A stretch of 8,730 nucleotides of DNA. Source: Acidobacteriaceae bacterium. GTDB lineage: Bacteria; Acidobacteriota; Terriglobia; Terriglobales; Acidobacteriaceae. Within the stretch, counting starts at the first letter, position 1. Every line of letters begins with the position of its first letter. This document shows, one piece after another, positions 1-6,445 of the stretch. Location: the NCBI GenBank assembly GCA_003154055.1, contig PMCH01000180.1:1-8730 (forward strand), written 5' to 3'. The position numbers were made by a program, and so were the translations under genes. Under the pieces are notes generated by a model. The model was not told the DNA's origin, made no database searches, and worked only from the letters and a program-made list of their open reading frames with translations.

Positions 1-155
1 AAGACGACCGTGTCCTGAATCTGCTCGCGACGGAAACGGGCGAGCGGTTCAACGTACTCGGAGAGAATGCGCAGAATGCGCCCGTCAGGACTGTTCAGGA
101 ATTGCGGATTCTGGTAGGGCAGAGGCGCGGGCTTGAGCTTGGGTTGATCATTCAT
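1..155 (-). CDS. LOG-family (TIGR00730-type) Rossmann-fold protein, N-terminal part only
   Basis: The first 51 codons are present and the gene runs off the left edge. The ATG is at 153-155 and the product starts MNDQPKLKPAPLPYQNPQFL. The segment LPYQNPQFLNSPDGR, followed by an arginine-rich helix (RFRREQIQDTVV), resembles the N-terminal extension of long TIGR00730/LOG-family proteins, just before the first Rossmann strand. Family members are nucleotide phosphoribohydrolases (cytokinin-riboside-monophosphate type) or of unknown substrate, and were once misnamed lysine decarboxylases. The diagnostic PGGxGTxxE motif would lie beyond the window, so the family call rests on the N-terminus alone. 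No Shine-Dalgarno sequence is visible: the bases just upstream belong to a heptamer repeat tract. The gene lies 79 bp after the small membrane protein gene with no terminator between, so it may share its transcript. Confidence 0.72.
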   Translation of the reverse strand, partial: MNDQPKLKPAPLPYQNPQFLNSPDGRILRILSEYVEPLARFRREQIQDTVV

Positions 156-160
156 AGTGA

Positions 161-209
161 GTCGCTTGTCGTTGGTCGCTGGTCGTTCGCTGTTCCTCGC
201 TGGTCCTGC
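161..209. repeat. Degenerate heptamer tandem repeat (about 7 copies of GTCGYTG)
   Basis: On the plus strand the bases divide into seven consecutive 7-mers: gtcgctt, gtcgttg, gtcgctg, gtcgttc, gctgttc, ctcgctg, gtcctgc. The first four follow GTCGYTK closely and the last three are decayed. On the coding (minus) strand the unit reads about RCGACMA. The tract fills most of the 79-bp gap between the small membrane protein gene and the LOG-family gene and ends five bases before the LOG start codon, taking the place where a ribosome binding site would normally be. Confidence 0.7.
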
Positions 210-234
210 GGGGTTGTCTCGCCGCTCGCGACTC

Positions 235-603
235 TTATCCTTCTTCCCGGTACTGCACCGCTTCCCAGAAGCCGATCCAGACATTCAGCACGCCCAGTCC
301 GGTACAGACACCGCGCACGAAGCCGCTCCCCACGAACGACCGGAGCGCGGGATAGGGAAGCAGCAGGTGGTTGTCGGTCCACTCCGGCCGCCAGGGGAGA
401 ATCATCAGCATGACTCCGGCGGTGGCGCAGAGGAACACGAACACCAGAACCCCGATCCGGCGCAGCCAGAGGCGCAGACCGGCCGAGTGCGGCGGCGCGG
501 CCACCGACGGCGGCACCCGCGCATACGACGAAGCGGCAGGCGGCGGTTCCACTTCCGGCACACCGGGGGACTTGGCGAAGGGGAGTTTGGGATCGGAAAT
601 CAT
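235..603 (-). CDS. Small hypothetical membrane protein, 122 aa
   Basis: I do not recognise a named family. The chosen ATG at 601-603 gives a product starting MISDPKLPFAKSPGVP. Residues 1-45 are rich in proline and alanine and probably disordered. A hydrophobic segment at about 50-70 (GVLVFVFLCATAGVMLMILP) looks like a membrane helix preceded by positive charge (RLWLRR), so its N-terminus is probably cytoplasmic. A second, glycine-rich hydrophobic stretch at about 90-115 (SFVGSGFVRG through NVWIGFWEAV) may be another helix. Between them lies a tryptophan-containing loop (WRPEWTDNHLLLPYP). A GTG at 640-642 would add 13 residues; neither start has a good Shine-Dalgarno. The stop is TAA at 235-237. 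The gene follows the TPR gene by 79 bp and precedes the LOG-family gene by 79 bp on the same strand, with no hairpin terminator in either gap. Confidence 0.7.
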   Translation of the reverse strand: MISDPKLPFAKSPGVPEVEPPPAASSYARVPPSVAAPPHSAGLRLWLRRIGVLVFVFLCATAGVMLMILPWRPEWTDNHLLLPYPALRSFVGSGFVRGVCTGLGVLNVWIGFWEAVQYREEG

Positions 604-682
604 GCAGAGCGTCGTTCCGGCGCAGGCAAGGGATCGAAGCACAGACCCGGCGCAGTTTTGCGGCCCACATCAGCATTCTACT

Positions 683-3600
683 CTACGACTTCAGGGCCTG
701 AATGCGCTCGGCAACATCGCGATAATCGATGTTGGCACCATAGACCTGGGTGAAGTGGCGGAGGGCAGCGTCATTGTTGTGCGCCGACTCGGAAGCCGAA
801 CCGAGTTCGTAATGGATGGCCAGACGGGACTCGGCATCCAGGCCGGGAATGGTGAGCGCTTTTTCGTACCAGCGGATGGCCGCGTCGGGCACGCCTTTGT
901 CGAGGAAACACTGGGCGAGCCAGGTGTAGGCCTGGACCAGTTGCGAGAACGGATGTCCGCGGTCGACCGCGCTACACACTTTCTGGAGTTCGGCGATGGC
1001 TTCGTCCAGCAAGCCCATTTCGCGGAAGGCGACACCAAGGTTGTAGTGGGTTTCGGGATCTTCGTCGCCCGCAGCGATCTCCTCTTCGAGTTCCTGCTTG
1101 AGTTCGCTGAACATTTCCGAAAGATCGACGCCCGCCTGGGGCATCATCGCTTGCGCGCCCGCACCCAGAGGACGCACCGCGGCCGGACCATAACTCAGGG
1201 CGGGAGCGGCGGCGGCAGCGGCGCCCGACGAGGATGCGGCTACGGACGGCAGGGCAGGGCTGACAGGTTCGACCGGAACGTGGCCCGCGTCGATGGACGC
1301 GTGCGCCACCACCGGTTCAAATTCCGGCTCTGGGTTCGGCTGCACCGTTTTCCGGGCCACGGCCGGGGTGGGCTCTGGAGCGGGCCTGGAAGGAGCAGGC
1401 TGATGCGCAGCGGGTCTGGTCTTGGGCCAGGCCGGTAATGTTTCAGGTGCGGACGGTTCGGGGAAAGAATCCCCGAGGGACGATTCCAGATCGGCGACCA
1501 GGGAAGCCAGTTCGCCAGCATCGGCGGCTGCGTGCGCGGGTTCGGGCGCTGGTTCTTCGACGGTCTCTTCGTGGGCTGCGGCGTGAACTTCTTTGTGGGC
1601 TTCGGCGTGGACGTCTTCTTCTTCCTGCGCCTGGGCGATGTGATGATCAGCGTCGGCTGAGGTTTCCGGCGCCATTTCGATTTCAAATTCCGGGGACTCG
1701 TCGGCGGAAATTTCCACGACTTCCGTCTCGGCTTCCGCGGGGGCCTCGCTGCTCGCGCCTTCCAACTGGGCGCGCAGGGGATCCAGAATATGAGCGTCCC
1801 GGGTAAGAGTTTCCAGTTTGGAAAAGGCCGTCTTGGCCTGTTCCGTCATGTAGTGCTCGAGGTAGAAACGGACCTCGTCGATGGTCTCGGGAATCTCGGC
1901 GGCGTTGTCGGCGTCTGACGATTGGGCAACGACGGGTTCTTCGGCAATGTGCTGGGAGTGGGCCGGGGTGTCATCGACCGATTGGGAATCGTCCCACTCG
2001 GCGGAGAGGTCCTCGGCTTCCTGAACTTCTGGCGTAGAGCTTTGGTGGAAGTGTTCGACGACGAATTCCGGCTGTGCCTCGGCGACCGGTTCCGCAGCGA
2101 CGTCGGGCTCAAGCGATGCAGCCGGCTCGGGTTCAGGCGCTTCCAGTGCCGCCGCCGGCCATGGAGCAGCAGGATTCGGCGCGGACGGCGCGCTGAGTAC
2201 CGGAGGTTGACCAGCATTGGAGCGTTCTTCGTAGCGGGTAGCGAGTTCTCCGTAACGCAAGGCCTCGTCCGGGTGGCCGGATTCCGAGTACATGCTTTCG
2301 AGGTTGCGGCAGCAAACCGCGGCTTCCGTGAAACGCCGGGAGCGGGTATGCAACGCCACCAACCGCTGATTCAAACGCACATCGCGGGGGGCCTGGGGCA
2401 ACGCACCCAGCAGGGGCACGATGGCTTTCTCGGGCAGATTGTAGGAGAGGAACAAATCCGCGTCGGTGACAGCCGAGCGCAAAGCAACCGCCACATCATC
2501 GGGATAAGACTGGTCAATGACCGGCGCCGTGGCCTCGAGTTCCTCCACGATGACCGCGCCTTCTTCGGCGGTAATCAACCGGCTGGGCGAGGCTTCCTCC
2601 ATGCGGGCCAGAACCTGATGGTACCCCTGCATGTGCATCGCGTTCTGGGGTTCCATGGTGGCGAGCATCTGGTACAAGTCGCGGGCCCGGGTGAGGTTGC
2701 CGTTCTTGACCGACGCGTGAGCCAGCAATTCAGTGACTTCGCCCACATGGGTGCTCTCGCCTGCCTTGTTGAGAAGCAGGAGCAGGCTGTCGAGCGCGTC
2801 GGCGTCGTCGCGCACATGGCCGATCATGGTGTGCAGGCTGGCCATCAGCTTGGCCGAATCGACCGCCATCAGGCGATCGGCTTTCTGGCTGTACACCTCG
2901 AGGGCCTGCGGATACTGGCCGGCTTGGGTATACCCTTCCGCGACCAGGAAAAGGCCGTCAGGATCGTTGTGAACCGTGAGGAGCTTTTCGGCGATGGGAG
3001 CTGCCTGGGCGGCTTGCCCCGTCTGGAGATAAGCCTGCAGCAGATCGCGCAGCCCTTCGGGATGCGAATCCAGGTCGGCGGCTTTTTCCAGGTACTGAAT
3101 CGCTTTCTTGGGATCGCCGTTTTCGAGCGCCGCACGGCCCCGAAGCAAAAGGGCGTAGCTGCTGCCGGGATCGAGGGACAGCATGCGCTGCAGAATGTCT
3201 TCGGCGGCGGGCAAGGAGCCACGGGAGCGCAGCGATTCCGCGGCTGCGCTGAAAATTTCCCACGCTTCCTTCTTTTTCCCGAGCCGGATATAGACCTCGG
3301 CCAGCTTGACGCGCATGGGGACGTTTTCCGGGTCCATTTCGAGGACCTTCTGGAAAAGCCGCACGGCCTGCTCGAGTTCGCCGTTCTTCATGAACTCTTC
3401 GGCGACTTGCAGGTACTGAGCCCGGGCATCATTGAACAGGCCCTGCTGGGTGTAGAGTTCCGCCAGCTTTAAAGATCCATCCACGCTGGGGTGGAGCTTG
3501 GTGATCTTCTTGTACATCGCGATGCCTTTGACGGTGAAACCCTGCGCGGCATAGGCATCGCCAACGCTCTTGAAGCACTCGACCGCTTTGGCGGCCTCGC

Positions 3601-3769
3601 CGAGGCGGGCATAGAGATCGCCGACGGTATTGTTGACGGTCAGGTCCTTGGGATCGGCCTTGAGGACTTTTTCGTATTCAGCGATGGCATTCTGCAGCTT
3701 GCCCTGCTGGACAAATTTTTCCGCGGCGCTGAGGACCTTCTGTTTGTTGAAGCCGAAACCGAACGCCAT
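683..3769 (-). CDS. Large tetratricopeptide-repeat scaffold protein, 1028 aa
   Basis: The product starts MAFGFGFNKQKVLSAAEKFV and has no signal peptide or membrane helix, so it is probably cytoplasmic. Residues 10-510 form a long run of TPR helices; typical units are KLQNAIAEYEKVLKADPKD (24-42) and ELEQAVRLFQKVLEMDPEN (131-149). Residues 515-875 are a low-complexity Ala/Pro/Glu linker broken by a helical island at 628-670 (ETIDEVRFYLEHYMTEQAK) and a His-rich stretch at 706-745. Residues 880-1028 return to TPRs (DPETHYNLGVAFREMGLLDE). TPRs bind proteins, so an assembly or scaffold role is likely, but no partner can be named. I chose the ATG at 3767-3769 over an in-frame ATG at 3905-3907 because TPR-like sequence starts there, GGAG lies 11 bases upstream, and the 46-residue extension has no recognisable domain. 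The stop is TAG. Two hypothetical or LOG-type genes follow. Confidence 0.9.
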   Translation of the reverse strand: MAFGFGFNKQKVLSAAEKFVQQGKLQNAIAEYEKVLKADPKDLTVNNTVGDLYARLGEAAKAVECFKSVGDAYAAQGFTVKGIAMYKKITKLHPSVDGSLKLAELYTQQGLFNDARAQYLQVAEEFMKNGELEQAVRLFQKVLEMDPENVPMRVKLAEVYIRLGKKKEAWEIFSAAAESLRSRGSLPAAEDILQRMLSLDPGSSYALLLRGRAALENGDPKKAIQYLEKAADLDSHPEGLRDLLQAYLQTGQAAQAAPIAEKLLTVHNDPDGLFLVAEGYTQAGQYPQALEVYSQKADRLMAVDSAKLMASLHTMIGHVRDDADALDSLLLLLNKAGESTHVGEVTELLAHASVKNGNLTRARDLYQMLATMEPQNAMHMQGYHQVLARMEEASPSRLITAEEGAVIVEELEATAPVIDQSYPDDVAVALRSAVTDADLFLSYNLPEKAIVPLLGALPQAPRDVRLNQRLVALHTRSRRFTEAAVCCRNLESMYSESGHPDEALRYGELATRYEERSNAGQPPVLSAPSAPNPAAPWPAAALEAPEPEPAASLEPDVAAEPVAEAQPEFVVEHFHQSSTPEVQEAEDLSAEWDDSQSVDDTPAHSQHIAEEPVVAQSSDADNAAEIPETIDEVRFYLEHYMTEQAKTAFSKLETLTRDAHILDPLRAQLEGASSEAPAEAETEVVEISADESPEFEIEMAPETSADADHHIAQAQEEEDVHAEAHKEVHAAAHEETVEEPAPEPAHAAADAGELASLVADLESSLGDSFPEPSAPETLPAWPKTRPAAHQPAPSRPAPEPTPAVARKTVQPNPEPEFEPVVAHASIDAGHVPVEPVSPALPSVAASSSGAAAAAAPALSYGPAAVRPLGAGAQAMMPQAGVDLSEMFSELKQELEEEIAAGDEDPETHYNLGVAFREMGLLDEAIAELQKVCSAVDRGHPFSQLVQAYTWLAQCFLDKGVPDAAIRWYEKALTIPGLDAESRLAIHYELGSASESAHNNDAALRHFTQVYGANIDYRDVAERIQALKS

Positions 3770-3780
3770 AAAATTGCGGA

Positions 3781-3784
3781 CTCC
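3781..3784 (-). promoter_or_regulatory. Shine-Dalgarno of the TPR gene
   Basis: On the minus strand GGAG lies 11 bases before the ATG at 3767-3769. The spacing is slightly long but acceptable. It supports the internal start over the upstream in-frame ATG at 3905-3907. Confidence 0.5.
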
Positions 3785-3927
3785 AGCCTTGATTCCCGCC
3801 GAAACGCCCAGTGGATTCCCGGGAGCGTGCCGAGCGGGTCCTGACTTCACCCGGATTTCCCGGGCGAAACACCGTGACCACCCGAAGAATGGTCGCGTAG
3901 AAGTCATTGTAAGGCTGAGTTCAGCGA

Positions 3928-3976
3928 AGTGTACGGTTACTAAGGGTTACCAACAGGGAGTGTACGTCCGGGTTAC
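3928..3976. promoter_or_regulatory. Direct-repeat cluster upstream of the TPR gene
   Basis: The 8-mer agtgtacg occurs at 3928-3935 and 3959-3966, 31 bases apart (about three helical turns). The 6-mer ggttac occurs at 3935-3940, 3945-3950 and 3971-3976; the first two are exactly 10 bases apart. This lies in the gap between FG-GAP protein A and the TPR gene, where a promoter or operator for the TPR gene would sit. A weak -10-like TACACT on the minus strand overlaps the first 8-mer (3928-3933), but no convincing -35 accompanies it. Repeats on one face of the helix suggest a regulator site; no regulator can be named. Confidence 0.3.
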
Positions 3977-3997
3977 GGAAGGAATCTGGCGCGGAGT

Positions 3998-4050
3998 GCC
4001 AGGATGGGACGAGGCGTCGGGCGCACGGGGAGCGACGCCTCGTCCCTGGC
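3998..4050 (-). terminator. Strong hairpin downstream of FG-GAP protein A
   Basis: A perfect 14-bp inverted repeat has arms at 4006-4019 (gggacgaggcgtcg) and 4033-4046, with a 13-base loop. Beyond a 4-base bulge (4002-4005) four more pairs are possible (gcca 3998-4001 with tggc 4047-4050). The main stem begins 19 bases past the TAA of protein A in the direction of transcription. No U-run follows on the minus strand, so it is not a canonical intrinsic terminator; it may still stop transcription or protect the 3' end of the message. Confidence 0.55.
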
Positions 4051-4065
4051 TCAATCGTTGAGGCC

Positions 4066-6288
4066 TTACTGCACGACCTGGTTCAATACCGGGGAAGTGC
4101 TCCTGGCGGAGGCGGCATCTTCCAGGTATTGAGCCGTGATGGAGTGCGTGCCCACGGCGAGTTTGGACTTGGCAAGAGTCGCGACGCCGGCTTTCAACGA
4201 GGCCGACCCAAGTGTGGCTGTGCCGTCCATGAATTTCACTTTCCCGGTCGGCACCGGTCCCGCCGACCTGACCGTCGCGGTGAAAGTTACGAGATGGCCA
4301 TGAAGGGAGGGGTTGGGGGTCGAACCCAACGCTGTGGTGGTTGGGTTTTTATTTACCACCTGAGTAACCGCGTTTGTGGCGGGCTTGAATATCCCGTCCC
4401 CGACGTAGGTTGCCTTGATGGTGTGCGTTTTGGCCGAGAGCGCCGAGGTTGTGTACTCCACCTTCCCGCCCGCCAGTGGCACCGAGCCCAAAACCGCGGT
4501 TCCGTCGTAGAACCAGACCAGCTCGCCGTCCGGAATTGCACCGTACTTTGGGGAGGCGGAACTGACGCTCACGGCAAACGTCACCGGCTGAGCAACCAGC
4601 GACGGGGAGCCGGAGGTGGTGACCGTGACCTTCGAGGGGACAGGAAAGGAGCCAATGTACTCGGTGAGGGTGGTGGAAGTACTGCCGGCGTTGTGCAGAT
4701 CCCCCGAATAGACGGCCGAGATGGCATGAGCAGCTATGTCCTTACCCCAGTTGTACGATGTGGCATAGACGGCTCGACTATTGACCAGGGGCACGCTGGC
4801 GATGGTCGAGTTGCCATCCTGGAATGAGATGGTTCCAGTCTGCGCGCCAGTTTCGCCGGTCACGGTGGCCGAGTAGGTCACCAGCTGTTTGGGAGCGGCG
4901 GGATTCACATCGGAGAGCAATGCAGTCCTTGAAGGACTGTGAGGTCCGGTGTTGTTCAGCAGCACGGCTAGTCCGCCCCCGTAGACGGGCTGCGCCACGA
5001 CGACCAATTCCGGTCGCCCGTCACCGTTTAAGTCTCCCGCCACAATCGACGTGGCAATTTCGAGTGGATACAAATCGCTCAAAACGTTCGGTGCAAAAGT
5101 CCCGTCGCCGCGGCCCGCGAGGACCACAACCGGGTCTTCAAATAAGTAGAAAGGCGCGACGAGAAGGTCCGGTGAGCCGTCGCCATTGATGTCCTCGGCC
5201 GCGACCGCTCTGGTTCTGCCCGTGCCGGGACTGATGGTCACCCCTGGTTGGAAGGTGCCATCTCCGTTGCCCAGGAGTAAGCCGACTACGCCACCTTTTC
5301 CATCGGCGCTGTCGCCCGCCGCCAGTACGAGGTCGGGCTTCCCGTCACGATCCACATCCGAAACGGCGATCGACCATCCTGCGTTACCGCCTGAGTCGTA
5401 AGTTACCGGAGAATTGAAGGTACCGTCGCCACGGCCCAGCAGCACGACCGCAGCCCCCCTTCCGCCATCGAGACAGGTGCCGATGCAAGTGGACACTACC
5501 ACGTCCGGCTTGCCGTCGCCGTTCACATCGGCTACCGCGAGTGCGATCAGTCCGCCACTAACGACGCGATTGCTTACTGCTGGCTGGAAAGTTCCGTCGC
5601 CATTTCCCAGTGAGATGCTCACGGCGCCAGTCGTGCAATCGTCCCAGTTGTAGCAGGGGGTTCCTTCCGTCACATCGAGGAATCCATCTCCGTTCAAATC
5701 CGCGACAACGAGCGAGTAAGGGTCCGTGCCGGGCCCCTGCCCAATCCCCACCGCGGGCTGGAATGTCCCGTCGCCATTTCCGAGGAAGAGACCAAACCTG
5801 TGACTCGAGAACTTATTTCCTACGAGAATGTCGGGCTTGTGGTCCCCGTTCACGTCGGCGACCGCGATCGCTTGAGGACTGGCATAGTAATCGTCCCAGG
5901 TCCAGGCATCGTACGTCACAGCGGGCTCGAAGGTCCCATCGCCCTTGCCCAGGAGCACGCCCACCGTTCCGTGTGCGGTGTTGGGGCCATTGGCGACAAC
6001 CAAGTCGGGCTTTCCGTCTCCGTTCACCTCGGCGATCACCGCCGCGTTGGGGCTCTCACCACCGGTGTTGTAGATCACTCGCGGCAGAAAAAGGGGGTCC
6101 TGCTGATCTGGTGCAAAACCGCCAGACAATCCTTTCTGCAAACGGGCAGTTGGAACACGCCTCGCGTTGTCAACGCTCGCCGCCGTCAACTGTGCCGGAG
6201 CGAGGGCAGGGAAAGAGACAATCAAAATTGCGATGAAGAGAGCGGCAACAGCTGGAGCGTATAACCTGCGAAAAAGAGTGCGTGTCAT
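4066..6288 (-). CDS. Secreted FG-GAP/VCBS beta-propeller with three Ig-like domains (protein A), 740 aa
   Basis: A signal peptide (MTRTLFRRLYAP, hydrophobic to about 28, likely cleavage after APA-Q near 33) directs export. Seven FG-GAP/VCBS calcium loops start at residues 87, 145, 197, 254, 311, 366 and 419 (for example DVNGDGKPD at 254-262), spaced 52-58 residues apart, and six are followed by GDGTF. This predicts a seven-bladed propeller. Three Ig-like domains of the bacterial Big_3-type follow at about 454-545, 552-646 and 648-740; the last ends at the C-terminus with no sorting signal or anchor. The role is probably extracellular or periplasmic binding or adhesion; no enzyme motif is seen. 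The start is supported by AGGAG five bases upstream; an in-frame ATG at 6397-6399 would bury the signal peptide. Cysteine pairs occur at 212/218 and 268/272. It is a paralogue of the gene upstream. Confidence 0.92.
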   Translation of the reverse strand: MTRTLFRRLYAPAVAALFIAILIVSFPALAPAQLTAASVDNARRVPTARLQKGLSGGFAPDQQDPLFLPRVIYNTGGESPNAAVIAEVNGDGKPDLVVANGPNTAHGTVGVLLGKGDGTFEPAVTYDAWTWDDYYASPQAIAVADVNGDHKPDILVGNKFSSHRFGLFLGNGDGTFQPAVGIGQGPGTDPYSLVVADLNGDGFLDVTEGTPCYNWDDCTTGAVSISLGNGDGTFQPAVSNRVVSGGLIALAVADVNGDGKPDVVVSTCIGTCLDGGRGAAVVLLGRGDGTFNSPVTYDSGGNAGWSIAVSDVDRDGKPDLVLAAGDSADGKGGVVGLLLGNGDGTFQPGVTISPGTGRTRAVAAEDINGDGSPDLLVAPFYLFEDPVVVLAGRGDGTFAPNVLSDLYPLEIATSIVAGDLNGDGRPELVVVAQPVYGGGLAVLLNNTGPHSPSRTALLSDVNPAAPKQLVTYSATVTGETGAQTGTISFQDGNSTIASVPLVNSRAVYATSYNWGKDIAAHAISAVYSGDLHNAGSTSTTLTEYIGSFPVPSKVTVTTSGSPSLVAQPVTFAVSVSSASPKYGAIPDGELVWFYDGTAVLGSVPLAGGKVEYTTSALSAKTHTIKATYVGDGIFKPATNAVTQVVNKNPTTTALGSTPNPSLHGHLVTFTATVRSAGPVPTGKVKFMDGTATLGSASLKAGVATLAKSKLAVGTHSITAQYLEDAASARSTSPVLNQVVQ
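4948..6120 (-). repeat. Seven internal FG-GAP repeats coding region of protein A
   Basis: Residues 57-447 hold seven divergent repeats of about 52-58 codons. Each pairs a D-x-(N/D)-x-D-G-x-x-D type loop with a hydrophobic strand (LVVAN-like), and six carry G-x-GDGTF about 25-35 residues later. At base level the GDGTF codons recur as gtcccgtcgcc-like and gttccgtcgcc-like strings on the plus strand. Confidence 0.85.
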
Positions 6289-6293
6289 AAGAT

Positions 6294-6298
6294 CTCCT
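6294..6298 (-). promoter_or_regulatory. Shine-Dalgarno of protein A
   Basis: AGGAG on the minus strand lies five bases before the ATG at 6286-6288. It fixes the start just ahead of the signal peptide and excludes the longer in-frame reading from 6399. Confidence 0.8.
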
Positions 6299-6403
6299 GT
6301 AACGGATGAAATCGTGCCTGGTCGATCCATGAGGGGCGAGCATCCGATTCCGAACTGCCGCCCCAAAATAATTGCAGCCAGCGACTCATGTCTGGACAAC
6401 CAT

Positions 6404-6434
6404 GCGCCGCCGCTGCCAGCAGGAGCGGCGGCGC
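6404..6434 (-). terminator. GC-rich hairpin after FG-GAP protein B
   Basis: The perfect 11-bp arms gcgccgccgct (6404-6414) and agcggcggcgc (6424-6434) enclose a 9-base loop. The stem starts 11 bases after the TGA of protein B. Downstream on the minus strand the bases are ATGGTTGTCC, only mildly T-rich, so this is a probable but not canonical terminator. It would separate transcription of B from A. Confidence 0.6.
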
Positions 6435-6445
6435 TTCAACTTCCA

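Noticed and set aside
152..676. 174-codon minus-strand open frame over the small membrane protein
   Set aside because: Its frame differs from the one that encodes hydrophobic segments, its composition is Arg/Ala-rich, and it would read through the heptamer tract.
371..1438. 355-codon plus-strand open frame
   Set aside because: It overlaps the 3' end of the TPR gene and the small membrane protein; glycine/arginine-rich translation is typical of antisense GC-rich DNA.
1922..3472. 516-codon open frame on the plus strand inside the TPR gene
   Set aside because: It is the complement of a GC-rich, TPR-coding gene with strong protein-family signal on the other strand; the translation has no recognisable domain and is a codon-bias shadow.
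3770..3907. 46-residue N-terminal extension of the TPR protein from the ATG at 3905-3907
   Set aside because: The extension has no family similarity, and a GGAG lies ahead of the internal ATG at 3767-3769, where TPR-like sequence begins.
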